Below, piece by piece: positions 1 to 10,842 of a stretch of DNA of 64,000 bases (within the stretch, counting starts at the first letter, position 1; the number at the start of each line of letters is the position of its first letter). The DNA is from Chryseobacterium glaciei (GTDB lineage Bacteria; Bacteroidota; Bacteroidia; Flavobacteriales; Weeksellaceae). The notes under the pieces are model-generated. The model worked only from the letters and a program-made list of their open reading frames with translations. It searched no databases and was not told the origin of the DNA. Where the stretch lies: NCBI RefSeq assembly GCF_001648155.1, contig NZ_CP015199.1, positions 372,001-436,000 on the forward strand, given 5' to 3'. The position numbers and the translations under genes are program-made.

Positions 1-1
1 A

Positions 2-343
2 TTATTTATTGCTCAGGCTTTAAATATTGATCTTTCAATTGAGAAACAATTAATCTTACTTTTGGTTGCTATGTTAAGTTCAAAAGGAGCCGCAGGAGTT
101 ACTGGAGCCGGATTTGTGACTTTAGCTGCAACATTAGCCGTAGTTCCTGAAATTCCGATTGCTGGAATGACTTTGATTCTTGGAATTGATAAATTTATGA
201 GTGAATGCCGTGCTTTAACAAATGTTATCGGAAATTCTGTAGCGACTGTAGTGGTTGCCAATTGGGAAAAACAATTGGATAAAGATCAGTTACAATATTG
301 CCTCGATCACCCGAATGAGATTGAGAAAAAATTGGAGGTTTGA
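2..343 (+). CDS. C-terminal part of a dicarboxylate/amino acid:cation symporter (left edge)
   Basis: This is the end of an inner-membrane secondary transporter of the DAACS/SDF family (DctA/GltP type), which imports C4-dicarboxylates or acidic amino acids with Na+ or H+. The reading frame is open from base 2, so the gene starts outside the window. Diagnostic family sequence is present: an [13 protein letters not shown] stretch (the serine/glycine-rich segment), then a helix ending [21 protein letters not shown], which matches the substrate/cation-binding D..M.E.R...N signature of transmembrane segment 8. A short hydrophilic tail follows. Family is clear; the exact substrate cannot be told from the tail. 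Confidence 0.9.
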   Translation, partial: LFIAQALNIDLSIEKQLILLLVAMLSSKGAAGVTGAGFVTLAATLAVVPEIPIAGMTLILGIDKFMSECRALTNVIGNSVATVVVANWEKQLDKDQLQYCLDHPNEIEKKLEV

Positions 344-355
344 TTTCTTAGGAGC

Positions 356-441
356 TTAATCCCGCTTTCCACTATATCTTTTTCGCCAACGCTTTTCAAG
401 ACCATTTCAGAAAAAGGATGTCGTTGCAATCGGGGCTAGGG
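356..441. repeat. dispersed palindromic repeat, copy 1
   Basis: A non-coding segment follows the symporter gene. It begins AATCCCGCTTTCCACTATAT, has a complementary core (CTTTTTC near 377-383 and GAAAAAG near 410-416), and ends GCAATCGGGGCTAGGG. A related but diverged copy lies at 25050-25105. From memory, elements with this outline are common between genes in flavobacterial chromosomes. No mobility protein is attached. Confidence 0.6.
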
Positions 442-487
442 TATTTGTCGGAATTTTAAATTATCGTCATAAAAACTTAATACATAC

Positions 488-629
488 TTTGTCATCCTGA
501 AAGGATCTAAGCATAATATTAGAAGATAGTATGGAAAGATTCGCGTATAGATTCCTCCGGAATGACAAACATTATGGTAAAAAGTCTATTAGATTGAGAT
601 TGCTTCGTCGCTTCGCTCCTCGCAATGAC
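488..629. repeat. inverted-repeat intergenic element abutting the lipid kinase gene
   Basis: Two arms, about 488-509 and 550-571, are inverted copies: one reads TTTGTCATCCTGAAAGGATC and the other is close to its complement, ending GGAATGACAAAC. They are followed by a GC-richer stretch (GCTTCGTCGCTTCGCTCCTCG, 602-622). The element ends right beside the TAG stop codon of the lipid kinase gene at 630-632. It looks like a dispersed non-coding repeat; no gene is seen between 344 and 629. Confidence 0.55.
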
Positions 630-1481
630 CTACACCAAAATATTCAAACTCGAAGGCTGAACTTTCACGTGGATCGGCGACTTTATTTTGTTGAATTCTC
701 CGTCCAAATGCCAATTTTTGGTATTTACTTTAAATTCGATCTCTGAGACAGGAAGATAAGTTACATAACTGTCGTCTTTCAATCTTTTTGTAAACATTCG
801 GAAAGCGAAAAGAGCCGAATAGGTCAGCGGAAATTTTTTAACCAAAACCATATCTACCAAACCATCACTTTTGCTCGCATTTGGAGCAATGTAGGCATTA
901 TTACCGAACTGACGGGTATTAGCAATATTCAACATTAAATATTTCCCATTGTACTGCTGATATTTTTCATCTGAAAACTTAACTTTGATCGGTTTATAAT
1001 TAAAGAAAGTTTTAAGCGAAACTTTAATGTAATTTTTGAATCCACGATCGGTTTTTTCAAATTCCTTTACTACTTTTCCATCGAAACCTGTTCCTGAAAC
1101 ATTGATAGAAAGCCTTTCATTAACCGTGAATGTATCTATTTTTCTGGAATTTCTTGCTTTAATCTTCTCTAAAAGCTCATCTAAATTCTTGCTGAATTTT
1201 GTTTCATTAGAAAATCCGTTTCCTGAACCTGCTGGAAAAATAGCTAAAACTTTTTCAGTATTGATTAGATTTTTGGCCACCGTAGAAATCGTACCGTCAC
1301 CACCAATTGCCACAAAAATATCGACTTTATCAAAGTTATTTTGAATAAAATCATCCGTTCCCTGAATAGATTCTGAAACATAATACAGTGGATTTCCAAC
1401 CTTTTTTATCAGTTCATTAAGAAATGGCTGATAATTTTTCTTGGCCGAAAAAGGATTGATGATAAAAGCTACTTTTTCCAT
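630..1481 (-). CDS. diacylglycerol kinase-family lipid kinase (YegS/DagK-like)
   Basis: This 283-residue soluble protein belongs to the DAGK_cat/YegS lipid kinase family, which phosphorylates diacylglycerol or related lipids using ATP. An N-terminal Rossmann-like domain carries INPFSAKK at residues 8-15 and the nucleotide-binding GGDGT motif at 60-64, followed by FPAGSGNGFSNE at 82-93. The C-terminal half is the beta-sandwich with the typical LDGE at its end (WHLDGEF). Length is normal. It stands alone, with no close neighbour in the same direction, and its TAG stop touches a dispersed repeat. The lipid substrate cannot be assigned from sequence alone. Confidence 0.88.
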   Translation of the reverse strand: MEKVAFIINPFSAKKNYQPFLNELIKKVGNPLYYVSESIQGTDDFIQNNFDKVDIFVAIGGDGTISTVAKNLINTEKVLAIFPAGSGNGFSNETKFSKNLDELLEKIKARNSRKIDTFTVNERLSINVSGTGFDGKVVKEFEKTDRGFKNYIKVSLKTFFNYKPIKVKFSDEKYQQYNGKYLMLNIANTRQFGNNAYIAPNASKSDGLVDMVLVKKFPLTYSALFAFRMFTKRLKDDSYVTYLPVSEIEFKVNTKNWHLDGEFNKIKSPIHVKVQPSSLNILV

Positions 1482-1556
1482 TGGTACAAAAGTAAAAAAT
1501 TGTGCTGTTATTGGGAAGTATTTTAAAATTATTTAATTATAATTCAATAGTAACCT

Positions 1557-2369
1557 TTATTTGATCATCATTCGGTCTTTAAACTCGAGGTTCAAAGTTC
1601 CACTCAAATCATTCCAAGAAACAGGAATTATAATGTCGCCGATTGAATATCCTTTTTTAATTTCATCCTTATTATAGTGAAAATATAGATTATTTTCATC
1701 GAAATAAAAGTTTTCCGTTATCGGAATCTTTTCAAGTAACAATGCATTATACTCTTCTACATCATATTTTTTCATCTGTTGCATCATGGTTGTTTTATCA
1801 ATATTATTACTTAATATCTCGGAAAGTTTGTCTTTCGGAATAGACGTAATGTCCTGAAGTGTTAATTTTTTATTTTCATTGAGGTCAAAAACCTTTTCTG
1901 AATAATTATAATAATTACACACACCGCCAACGAACATACTTTCATAATATTGGATATGCAGATATTCATTTTTATTAAACTTAAGATTCATTTGAGAGGT
2001 TTTTTCCCACTTTTGCAAGTGTTTTAGATGAACTAATTTATTTACCCCTTTAAGTTTTGTATATAATTCGTTCTTTTTTACTTCCAAATATTTTTTCAAA
2101 CCTTCTTTAGAAAAATCTTGAATATCCTCTTTTGCATAAATAGTATGAAGTAGTTCTTGATCTTTCAATGTTGGGAATACCAATAATTGTGATGAATATT
2201 TCACTGTAATGGAGTCTAGAAGTTTTGTAAAATCTTCTTCTATAACAGAATCAATAGTAAAATTTACAGGAATAGTAGACTGTATATGTTTATTTTTAAA
2301 GCCAATCTCTTTACAGGAGAAAAACATTAGAAGTAATAAAGCGACCAAAATAATACCTGTATTTTTCAT
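1557..2369 (-). CDS. DUF3298 (RsiV-like) lipoprotein, paralogue 1
   Basis: This exported lipoprotein is about 270 residues long. I chose the ATG at 2369 because it begins directly with a signal peptide (MKNTGIILVALLLLMFFSCKE, lipobox ending FFSC); an in-frame start 13 codons earlier would put polar residues in front of it. The C-terminal third matches the DUF3298/RsiV-like fold: FYFDENNLYFHYNKDEI, then GDIIIPVSWNDLSGTL. The downstream neighbour on the same strand, ending 1557, is followed by no clear terminator. It is a tandem duplicate of the gene at 2443-3270 with the same layout. Role unknown; in some bacteria this domain occurs in anti-sigma factors or PdaC-type proteins, but no sigma factor lies nearby. 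Confidence 0.8.
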   Translation of the reverse strand: MKNTGIILVALLLLMFFSCKEIGFKNKHIQSTIPVNFTIDSVIEEDFTKLLDSITVKYSSQLLVFPTLKDQELLHTIYAKEDIQDFSKEGLKKYLEVKKNELYTKLKGVNKLVHLKHLQKWEKTSQMNLKFNKNEYLHIQYYESMFVGGVCNYYNYSEKVFDLNENKKLTLQDITSIPKDKLSEILSNNIDKTTMMQQMKKYDVEEYNALLLEKIPITENFYFDENNLYFHYNKDEIKKGYSIGDIIIPVSWNDLSGTLNLEFKDRMMIK

Positions 2370-2410
2370 ACGACTGTGTTTGATTTTATAGGTCAAAAAA
2401 TGTTCCAAAG

Positions 2411-2438
2411 AAAAAAAGCTTCCTGTAAAGGAAGCTTT
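2411..2438 (-). terminator. intrinsic terminator after the second DUF3298 gene
   Basis: A 9-bp perfect stem (AAAGCTTCC at 2415-2423 with GGAAGCTTT at 2430-2438) has a 6-base loop and, on the minus strand, is followed by a run of T (A7 at 2411-2417). It sits just downstream of the stop of the 2443-3270 gene, so the two paralogues are probably transcribed separately. Confidence 0.85.
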
Positions 2439-2442
2439 GATA

Positions 2443-3270
2443 TTATTTGATTTTCATTCTGTTTTTGAATTCTGGGCTTAAAGTTCCGCTCAACTCTCCC
2501 CATGAAATCGGGATGATAATATCCCCTGCTGCAAAAGCGGTTATTTCATAAGGACTGTAATGAAAGTATAGGTTTTTATCATCAAAATAAAAGTTATTGG
2601 TTGCCGGAATCACATCTACTAAAAGCATTTCAGAATTATTAACTTTCCCGTTTTCATCCGTTGTACCACTATTTATTTTATTGATATTTTTCATTAATAA
2701 TGTCTCAAGCTTATTTTTTAGCATTGAAGTAATATCTTTCAGCTCAACTTTTTTGCTGTTTTTTAGATCGAAAACCCTTTCGTTAAAGCCATAATTATCG
2801 TGCGCTCCACCTTCGTACGAACCCCAGATGTATTGAATATGCATGAAATCATTAACGTTAGATTTAAGATTCATAGAAGAACTTGTGTACCATTCCTGAG
2901 AGTATTTTATATCCGAAATAAAGTCTTCCGAGTTTTTTTTAATAGAACTATAAAATTCGTCTTTCTCTTTTTTCAATAAAGCTTCTATCCCATTTTTAGA
3001 GAAATCCTTAGTATTTTTATTTACAAAATAAATACTGTCTAATAATTTTTCATCTTTAATGGATGGAAAAATCAGCATTTTTGAAGTATATTTTAACTGT
3101 AAAGAATCACTAAGCTTTATGGAATCATTCACTTTTACGGAATCAACAGTAAATTTTTCAGGTTGAGGAACTTCTGTTTTTTCGTCTGCAGTATTCGTCG
3201 TTTCCGTTTTTTTACAAGCCGAAAAAATAAAGAAAGAAGATAATGCTAAGACAGCAATTGTATTTTTCAT
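2443..3270 (-). CDS. DUF3298 (RsiV-like) lipoprotein, paralogue 2
   Basis: This 275-residue lipoprotein has an N-terminal signal ending FSACKK (lipid-modified Cys near residue 19) followed by a Thr/Glu-rich linker. The rest resembles the 1557-2369 protein along its whole length: SIKDEKLLDSIYFVNKNTKDFSKNG, MHIQYIWGSYEGGAHDNYG, and the C-terminal FYFDDKNLYFHYSPYEI...GDIIIPISWGELSGTL typical of DUF3298. The two genes are therefore a tandem duplication, separated by a terminator. Likely anchored in the outer or inner membrane facing the periplasm. Biochemical role unknown. Confidence 0.8.
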   Translation of the reverse strand: MKNTIAVLALSSFFIFSACKKTETTNTADEKTEVPQPEKFTVDSVKVNDSIKLSDSLQLKYTSKMLIFPSIKDEKLLDSIYFVNKNTKDFSKNGIEALLKKEKDEFYSSIKKNSEDFISDIKYSQEWYTSSSMNLKSNVNDFMHIQYIWGSYEGGAHDNYGFNERVFDLKNSKKVELKDITSMLKNKLETLLMKNINKINSGTTDENGKVNNSEMLLVDVIPATNNFYFDDKNLYFHYSPYEITAFAAGDIIIPISWGELSGTLSPEFKNRMKIK

Positions 3271-3293
3271 ATTTCAATTTTCCTATTAAATAC

Positions 3294-3321
3294 AAAAACC
3301 ATTCAAAAAATGAATGGTTTT
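3294..3321 (-). terminator. intrinsic terminator after the DUF3857 gene pair
   Basis: An 11-bp stem (3295-3305 with 3311-3321, built on AACCATTCA / TGAATGGTT) with a loop of five or six A is followed on the minus strand by a T run. It lies about 70 bases past the stop of the 3389-5320 gene and closes that two-gene unit. Confidence 0.8.
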
Positions 3322-3388
3322 ATGATTATTTTAAAAATATATTCAATATTTAAATTAATAATTATTTAAAATACTGATTATCAATATA

Positions 3389-5320
3389 TTATTTCTTAAC
3401 CAAGCTTATAACCTGATTTTCACTTTTTGAAGCTACACCCCAAATTTGCTTAAATGCAGGATAATATTCTTTAGGATAATCTGCACTTCCAACAGTTGTT
3501 GTTGAAACGATTTCAAGTGTATTACCTTTTTGTTCAATCATATAACTGTATGCAATTTCTTTGTCTTCGGTAACAATCTTTTTACTCTGTGGAAGTTCTT
3601 CAATTGTATATCCTTCAGGAATTTCTAAGACAACTTTTTTCACTCTCGTGTAAGGAGAAATAAAATCGATTGTATATTTTCTTTGTTCCGTCTGATCAAA
3701 CTCATTTGAGTTTTTGTTTAAAAACAACATCGGGTTGATGATCATTTTCTTCCCGACTCTATCAATAAGATTATCCGAAGAGAATTTCATAGTACTTTCA
3801 AAATCACCACTTTCAAGCACTTTAGAATCAATTCCTGTAAAATCTATTGCAAAATTTTCTTTGTACTGTTTTTTGTATTTATCACTATTATCATCATAAC
3901 TTTCCTTTGCAAACATCGCGTAAGTTCCGGTATCTTTATCAGAATACGTTCCTGAAATGCTTCCGTCTTCATTGATCTTCGCGTTGGCCGTAAGATAAGT
4001 AAAACTAGGTTTAGCGTTTACCATTTGTATCTGCTTTACCTTGTCTTTTGTTAGTAAGATCCCGAAATTATTCCAGTCTCTTGGAGGCAGCTGATCCATA
4101 GATGATTGTTTAGCTGTAGCATCATAAATATGTAAACCATCTTTTGTTTCGATAGCAACGATAACAAAATTCATATTGGAAACGTTGGGAGACGTAAGAT
4201 TGATCAACCCGTTATTTACCGTAGAAATAAGAACCGGATCTGCTTTAATTCCCGCTTCACGAAGCATCATAACCAGAAAAAGATTAATTTCCGCGGCGTT
4301 TCCTGTTTTAGTTTCTAAAAGCTTTTTGATTCCATCTTCTGTGTAAATACCTCTGTCATTATTCCATGTAAAAGTATTTTTCACATAATTAAAAATAGCA
4401 TCTGCTTTTTCTGTATCGTTTTTTAAGTTTGAAATTCCGGCCGGCATGTTTTCTTTTGCCAGTTTTGATCTTTTAAGCTCTCCACCAAAATCTTCATTTT
4501 CATACAGCCTATCTTTGATCTGCTCCCAAGATGAAGAATAAAGTTTTAATTGACTAAAATTGGTTGAATTTAATTCTGCGCTTAATTTTGTTCTATAATT
4601 TCTGTCATTTTTAACAAATTTTTCAGCCTTAAAACCTTTCAAATTCTCATATCCAAATCTATACGTTCTGTATTGAGTCCCATATAAGTTTCTATCTTCA
4701 ACTATTCTATATTTTGGAGTTAGAGAACCTGTATAATTGATGTTATATGAAATGTTTAAGGGATTATCCAAAACATATTCTGTATACATTGAAGGCGTAT
4801 CACCTTCTATCAATACTTCAGGGATAGCAAACAAAAATGGTGAAATAACTTCATATTGATACTCAATCACAGAGCCATTTTTCACATTTGGGAATGCAAA
4901 TTTGTTGATTGTAAGATATTTGCTCTCCTTACTCTTATATTTTGAGCTTTTCTCAACTTTAATTGGTACAACAACTCCGTTCTCTAGATTATAAGTAAAC
5001 GCTTTTATTTTATTCAATCTTTCTTCGCTACTCCCGTTTTTGTAAAGTGGAATTTCAAGATTCAACCAATCTTCAGCCTTATCTTTATCATAGATTTTTA
5101 CTCTGTAAAAAGCTTTTTTATGAAGATCTCCCGTAACAACATCAATCATAAAATGTTGAGATTTATATAAAATTTCTGCAGGAGCATTTTCGTCTAAAGC
5201 TGATTTTTGCTTCGATAAATCTGCGTCATTGAACTTTGGAGGGGCTAGAAATTCATGCTTTTGAGCATCAATAAAAATAAAATTTATTGAGCAAAAAGCA
5301 ATTAAGAATATTTTTTTCAT
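3389..5320 (-). CDS. exported DUF3857/transglutaminase-like protein without the catalytic Cys
   Basis: This 643-residue protein has a Sec signal peptide (cleavage near FIDAQ-K, residue 20), an N-terminal DUF3857 beta domain (about 55-240) and a transglutaminase-like domain (about 295-410). In the second domain the helix that normally begins with the catalytic Cys reads KTGNAAEINLFLVMMLREAG (338-357), so Cys is replaced by Ala, and the usual His strand reads MNFVIVAI without His. A papain-like transglutaminase/protease reaction is therefore not expected. From memory, Cys-less versions are frequent in this Bacteroidota family. It follows the 5323-7215 gene by two bases and is surely co-transcribed. 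Function unknown. Confidence 0.85.
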   Translation of the reverse strand: MKKIFLIAFCSINFIFIDAQKHEFLAPPKFNDADLSKQKSALDENAPAEILYKSQHFMIDVVTGDLHKKAFYRVKIYDKDKAEDWLNLEIPLYKNGSSEERLNKIKAFTYNLENGVVVPIKVEKSSKYKSKESKYLTINKFAFPNVKNGSVIEYQYEVISPFLFAIPEVLIEGDTPSMYTEYVLDNPLNISYNINYTGSLTPKYRIVEDRNLYGTQYRTYRFGYENLKGFKAEKFVKNDRNYRTKLSAELNSTNFSQLKLYSSSWEQIKDRLYENEDFGGELKRSKLAKENMPAGISNLKNDTEKADAIFNYVKNTFTWNNDRGIYTEDGIKKLLETKTGNAAEINLFLVMMLREAGIKADPVLISTVNNGLINLTSPNVSNMNFVIVAIETKDGLHIYDATAKQSSMDQLPPRDWNNFGILLTKDKVKQIQMVNAKPSFTYLTANAKINEDGSISGTYSDKDTGTYAMFAKESYDDNSDKYKKQYKENFAIDFTGIDSKVLESGDFESTMKFSSDNLIDRVGKKMIINPMLFLNKNSNEFDQTEQRKYTIDFISPYTRVKKVVLEIPEGYTIEELPQSKKIVTEDKEIAYSYMIEQKGNTLEIVSTTTVGSADYPKEYYPAFKQIWGVASKSENQVISLVKK

Positions 5321-5322
5321 GG

Positions 5323-7215
5323 TTAGATCTTAGTAATTAGAATTTTTGAGTTATCGTTGCTTATCGTTTTTTTTCTAAAATTGATATAATCGTTGTATTT
5401 TTCTTTCGGAAAAACACCTTTATTGACACGGATTTTTCTGCTTACTTTCAGCTCAGATCCGTTTTTTATAAAGCTTAATTTGTAAGTCCCAAACTCTGAA
5501 ATAAGGTTTACATCATTAGGAACTTCGTCTATTTTGAAGCTGTTTGGAATGGTAAAATTAATTTCAAATTCATCTTCGAAAGATTGTCCGATCTCAAAAG
5601 GCAGTTCCCTGTTTTCTTCTGTTTTGTAAATACTGTTTGTAAATATCGGTACAGCTCTGAATATTACACTACTTCCTGCATTTTTAGAATAATTATTAGC
5701 TTTAAAATCAATATTGTAGGTTGCAAAAGCATTATCACGATCGTTAACGAAATTTTTCATTTCTATTTTCTCGCAATTCAAAACATCCAACCGTTTTTTT
5801 ATCGCTTCATTTTTCTCTTTTGGAGATAAATTAGCAAAGCCTACATTATAATCATACTGACTTCCTGTGTAAACAAATTCTCCCACGCCTGTTAAACTAT
5901 TATCTTCATTAAGTTTAACTTTTAAAATCTGTTTTTCTCTATTTTTCTCAGCTGAAGAAGCAGGAGTATTGATAAGCTCAATTCCGTTCTTTTTGATTGA
6001 AAGCACATTTCTGTCCGTTGTATTATAACTTAAATGATTGAAAGCCATCTGCTGAGAGGTATTTTCAAGCCAAATATTTCCTTTTTCTGTAGGAACCATT
6101 AAAATAGCATGATTTCCACCCATTTTAGGAAAATCAGGATCGAAAGAAATATCAGAAGAACTCGAATTAATCACCGAATAATAAGATGGAATACCGGCCT
6201 CATCAAGAAGCGTTTTCATGTAATTGGTAAGACCTTTACAGTCTCCGTATCCTTTTTTATGAACCTCATCAGGAAGCATCGGCTGCCACCCCCCAATTCC
6301 TAATGCAACAAATATGTATCTTGTTTTTGCCTGCATATACTGATAAAGCTTTTTTACTTTCTCTTCCGTAGAACCTTGTAAATTAAGGCCTGCAACCTCA
6401 GCTTTAATCGTTGGTGTAGAAACAGAAACAGGCTCTAAGATACTGTTGTAATACCAAGAACCGAAGTCTGACCAGGTTGTAAGATTTCCTTGTTTGCCTT
6501 CAAGATTAAATTTAGCCAATGAAAAACTTACTTTCGGTAATATTTTTTCTGGTTGAGGCAGTAAATTAATTTCATCAATTGCAGGAACATTTTTATAGGT
6601 ATAGACTTTTTCTGTTCCGTTATTATTTTCAATTACTGAAGCGTAATTATATTTTGAAGGGTAAATTTTTGTTCTTAGATCAATCCCTGATTTATTTATA
6701 ATCTTAAACTGCTTTTCTTCAACGGATGTATTGGTGCTTGAAAAAGGTGTAAAATCAGGAATAAAAACGGTGTTTTCATCAGTAATTTGATAAGAATATT
6801 CTACCGTGTATGGATATTGAACGGGAGTATAAGTTAAACTTAAAAATCTACTATCAGAATAGAAAACTCCTTGTGAATTATTGGCATAATCACCAAAATC
6901 GGATTTTGAATATGATTTAATTTTCTTACCCGACTCATCATAAACGATTACTTTAACATCAGAGATTTGATCCCCTTTCTCATACGCGATATTCACAACC
7001 GCTTTTTCATCTCCGTCTTTATTAAGGACTGTTAAAGCCTTGTTGTACTGATATTTTATATCATCAATTTTATTGATCTGAATTGTTGTAAAGTCTTTTC
7101 GAACCACAACATCTGCATTTTTCTTTAAATTCTCAGGGATTGCCGAAGCAGGGTAAGTTTGTGCGTAGTAAAGGGAAGCTATAGAACACGCCCCAATACA
7201 AAGTATTTTCATCAT
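5323..7215 (-). CDS. exported DUF3857/transglutaminase-like protein with intact Cys-His
   Basis: This 630-residue exported protein has a signal peptide (MKILCIGACSIASLYYAQ), DUF3857 (about 40-230) and a transglutaminase core (about 280-390). Unlike its downstream partner it keeps the catalytic signature: Cys326 in KKGYGDCKGL and His369 in GGNHAILM. The third acidic position is less clear (WLENTSQ). The start may be the first or second of two adjacent ATG codons. Two bases separate it from the Cys-less paralogue, giving an active/inactive looking pair. Substrate and reaction are unknown; family members are often found near cell-envelope functions. Confidence 0.85.
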   Translation of the reverse strand: MMKILCIGACSIASLYYAQTYPASAIPENLKKNADVVVRKDFTTIQINKIDDIKYQYNKALTVLNKDGDEKAVVNIAYEKGDQISDVKVIVYDESGKKIKSYSKSDFGDYANNSQGVFYSDSRFLSLTYTPVQYPYTVEYSYQITDENTVFIPDFTPFSSTNTSVEEKQFKIINKSGIDLRTKIYPSKYNYASVIENNNGTEKVYTYKNVPAIDEINLLPQPEKILPKVSFSLAKFNLEGKQGNLTTWSDFGSWYYNSILEPVSVSTPTIKAEVAGLNLQGSTEEKVKKLYQYMQAKTRYIFVALGIGGWQPMLPDEVHKKGYGDCKGLTNYMKTLLDEAGIPSYYSVINSSSSDISFDPDFPKMGGNHAILMVPTEKGNIWLENTSQQMAFNHLSYNTTDRNVLSIKKNGIELINTPASSAEKNREKQILKVKLNEDNSLTGVGEFVYTGSQYDYNVGFANLSPKEKNEAIKKRLDVLNCEKIEMKNFVNDRDNAFATYNIDFKANNYSKNAGSSVIFRAVPIFTNSIYKTEENRELPFEIGQSFEDEFEINFTIPNSFKIDEVPNDVNLISEFGTYKLSFIKNGSELKVSRKIRVNKGVFPKEKYNDYINFRKKTISNDNSKILITKI

Positions 7216-7231
7216 AGTTACTAAAATTATG

Positions 7232-7239
7232 CAAAAGTA
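7232..7239 (-). promoter_or_regulatory. -7 promoter box (TACTTTTG) for the DUF3857 pair
   Basis: On the minus strand TACTTTTG matches the Bacteroidota -7 consensus TAnnTTTG and lies 16 bases before the start codons at 7215/7212. No good -33 TTG at the usual 19-21 base spacing was found, so this is a partial match. Confidence 0.45.
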
Positions 7240-7274
7240 ACAAAATCTTAATAAATGTTAAAATTAATTTTCAA

Positions 7275-7306
7275 AATAAAAAAAGACCTCATTTCTGAAG
7301 TCTTTT
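7275..7306 (-). terminator. intrinsic terminator of gyrB
   Basis: A 10-bp stem with one G-U pair (AAAAGACCTC 7281-7290 with GAAGTCTTTT 7297-7306) and a 6-base loop is followed on the minus strand by T10 (A run from 7275). It lies 25 bases beyond the gyrB stop. Confidence 0.85.
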
Positions 7307-7330
7307 AAATTTTATTTAAATTAAGATCAA

Positions 7331-9298
<1,968 letters not shown>

Positions 9299-9498
9299 CT
9301 ACAAATATCGTGATTTTTTTCGATTTATCAAAGTTAAAAAGAGCCAAAAAAAGCAAGGATTTCCAATATAAACAGCCCTGAAATTTTTAATTGAAAAGAA
9401 ACAAAGTTATAGCAATTTCCCGACAGGCCTTACTGTTTTAAATCATATTAAACATCAATAATTTATGCTTAAATTTATTTACTCAAAAATTGATTATT

Positions 9499-10842
9499 AT
9501 GGACGATTTTCTTGCAGCTCGTGCACAAATGGCCATATCCTTAGGTTTTCATATTGTTTTTGCCTGTGTCGGTATGGTTATGCCTTTTTTAATGGCTTTT
9601 GCCCACTGGAAATACTTAAAAACCAATAATGAAATCTATAAAGGTCTTACAAAAGCCTGGAGCAAAGGAGTTGCTATCTTATTTGCCACCGGAGCTGTTT
9701 CCGGAACAATGCTTTCCTTTGAATTGGGGCTTCTTTGGCCCGGATTTATGAAACATGCCGGCCCTATTTTCGGAATGCCATTCTCTTTGGAAGGAACCGC
9801 CTTTTTTATTGAAGCCATTGCCATTGGCTTTTTCCTGTATGGATGGGATAAATTTAATAAATGGTTCCACTGGTTTTGCGGATTTTTAGTTGGTTTAAGC
9901 GGTTTAGCGTCAGGAATTTTGGTTGTTGCAGCTAATGCCTGGATGAATTCTCCGTCCGGATTTGATTATATTAATGGACAATACGTCAATATAGATCCTA
10001 TAAAAGCGATGTTTAATGATGCCTGGTTTCCGCAGGCTTTACATATGACGGTTGCAGCATTTTGTGCGACAGGATTTGTAGTCGCGGGAGTTCATGCTTA
10101 TTTAATAATGAAAAAGAAAAATGTAGAATTCCATACCAAGGCATTTAAAATTGCGGCTGCATTTGCATTAGTTGGTGCTTTTGGCGCTCCGTTGACAGGA
10201 GATGTTGCTGCGAAATCTGTTGCGGAAAGACAACCTATTAAATTAGCAGCAATGGAAGCCCATTTTGAAACTGAAAAAGGCGCTGCTTTTGTTTTGGGAG
10301 GAATTCCTGATGAAGAAAAAGGTGAAGTAAAGTATGCTTTAAAAATTCCAAAAGTATTGAGTTTTTTGGTAAGTAACAATTTTAATTCTGAAGTAAAAGG
10401 TCTGAATGATTTTCCAAGAGATGAATGGCCTCCGATTTCTGTTGTTCATTATGCTTTCCAGATCATGATATTTTTTGGAGTTGTGATGATATGTATAGGA
10501 GCTGTTTATTTGTATGCTGTTTTCTTTAAAAAGGAATGGCTTACGAAAAATTGGTTGTTAAAAACATTTTTCTTTGCCACACCTTTCGGATATATTGCAT
10601 TAGAAGCAGGCTGGACGGTAACTGAAGTTGGCCGACAACCCTGGATTATCTACGGAATCATGAGAACGGTTGATGCTGTGACTCCGATGCCGGGAATTCA
10701 GTATTCTTTTTACTTCTTTACGGCAATTTTTGTGTCTTTATCATTAATTATAATTTTCCTTTTGAGAAGACAGATACAGATGGTTCCGAAATTATATGAC
10801 CCAACCGACGTTCAGTTTAACGATAAAAATATGAAATCATGA
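9499..10842 (+). CDS. cydA: cytochrome bd quinol oxidase subunit I
   Basis: CydA is the heme-bearing inner-membrane subunit of the bd-type terminal oxidase, which oxidises quinol and reduces O2 with high affinity. I place the start at ATG 9499 (MDDFLAARAQM); a TTG three codons earlier has nothing to recommend it. Heme axial His18 (SLGFHIVFA) and His182 (QALHMTVAA) are present, as is the GRQPW motif (TEVGRQPWIIYGIMRT). About nine membrane helices fit the 447-residue length, and the Q-loop is the short type. It overlaps cydB by four bases (ATGA), so the two are translationally coupled. No cydX-like small subunit was noticed. Confidence 0.97.
   Translation: MDDFLAARAQMAISLGFHIVFACVGMVMPFLMAFAHWKYLKTNNEIYKGLTKAWSKGVAILFATGAVSGTMLSFELGLLWPGFMKHAGPIFGMPFSLEGTAFFIEAIAIGFFLYGWDKFNKWFHWFCGFLVGLSGLASGILVVAANAWMNSPSGFDYINGQYVNIDPIKAMFNDAWFPQALHMTVAAFCATGFVVAGVHAYLIMKKKNVEFHTKAFKIAAAFALVGAFGAPLTGDVAAKSVAERQPIKLAAMEAHFETEKGAAFVLGGIPDEEKGEVKYALKIPKVLSFLVSNNFNSEVKGLNDFPRDEWPPISVVHYAFQIMIFFGVVMICIGAVYLYAVFFKKEWLTKNWLLKTFFFATPFGYIALEAGWTVTEVGRQPWIIYGIMRTVDAVTPMPGIQYSFYFFTAIFVSLSLIIIFLLRRQIQMVPKLYDPTDVQFNDKNMKS

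Noticed and set aside
9490..9498. TTG start three codons before cydA ATG
   Set aside because: The ATG at 9499 gives the standard CydA N-terminus; the TTG has no support.
10098..10379. Antisense ORF within cydA
   Set aside because: It lies wholly opposite a strongly conserved gene and has no domain; it is a shadow frame like many others opposite gyrB, trpE and hmuTU.
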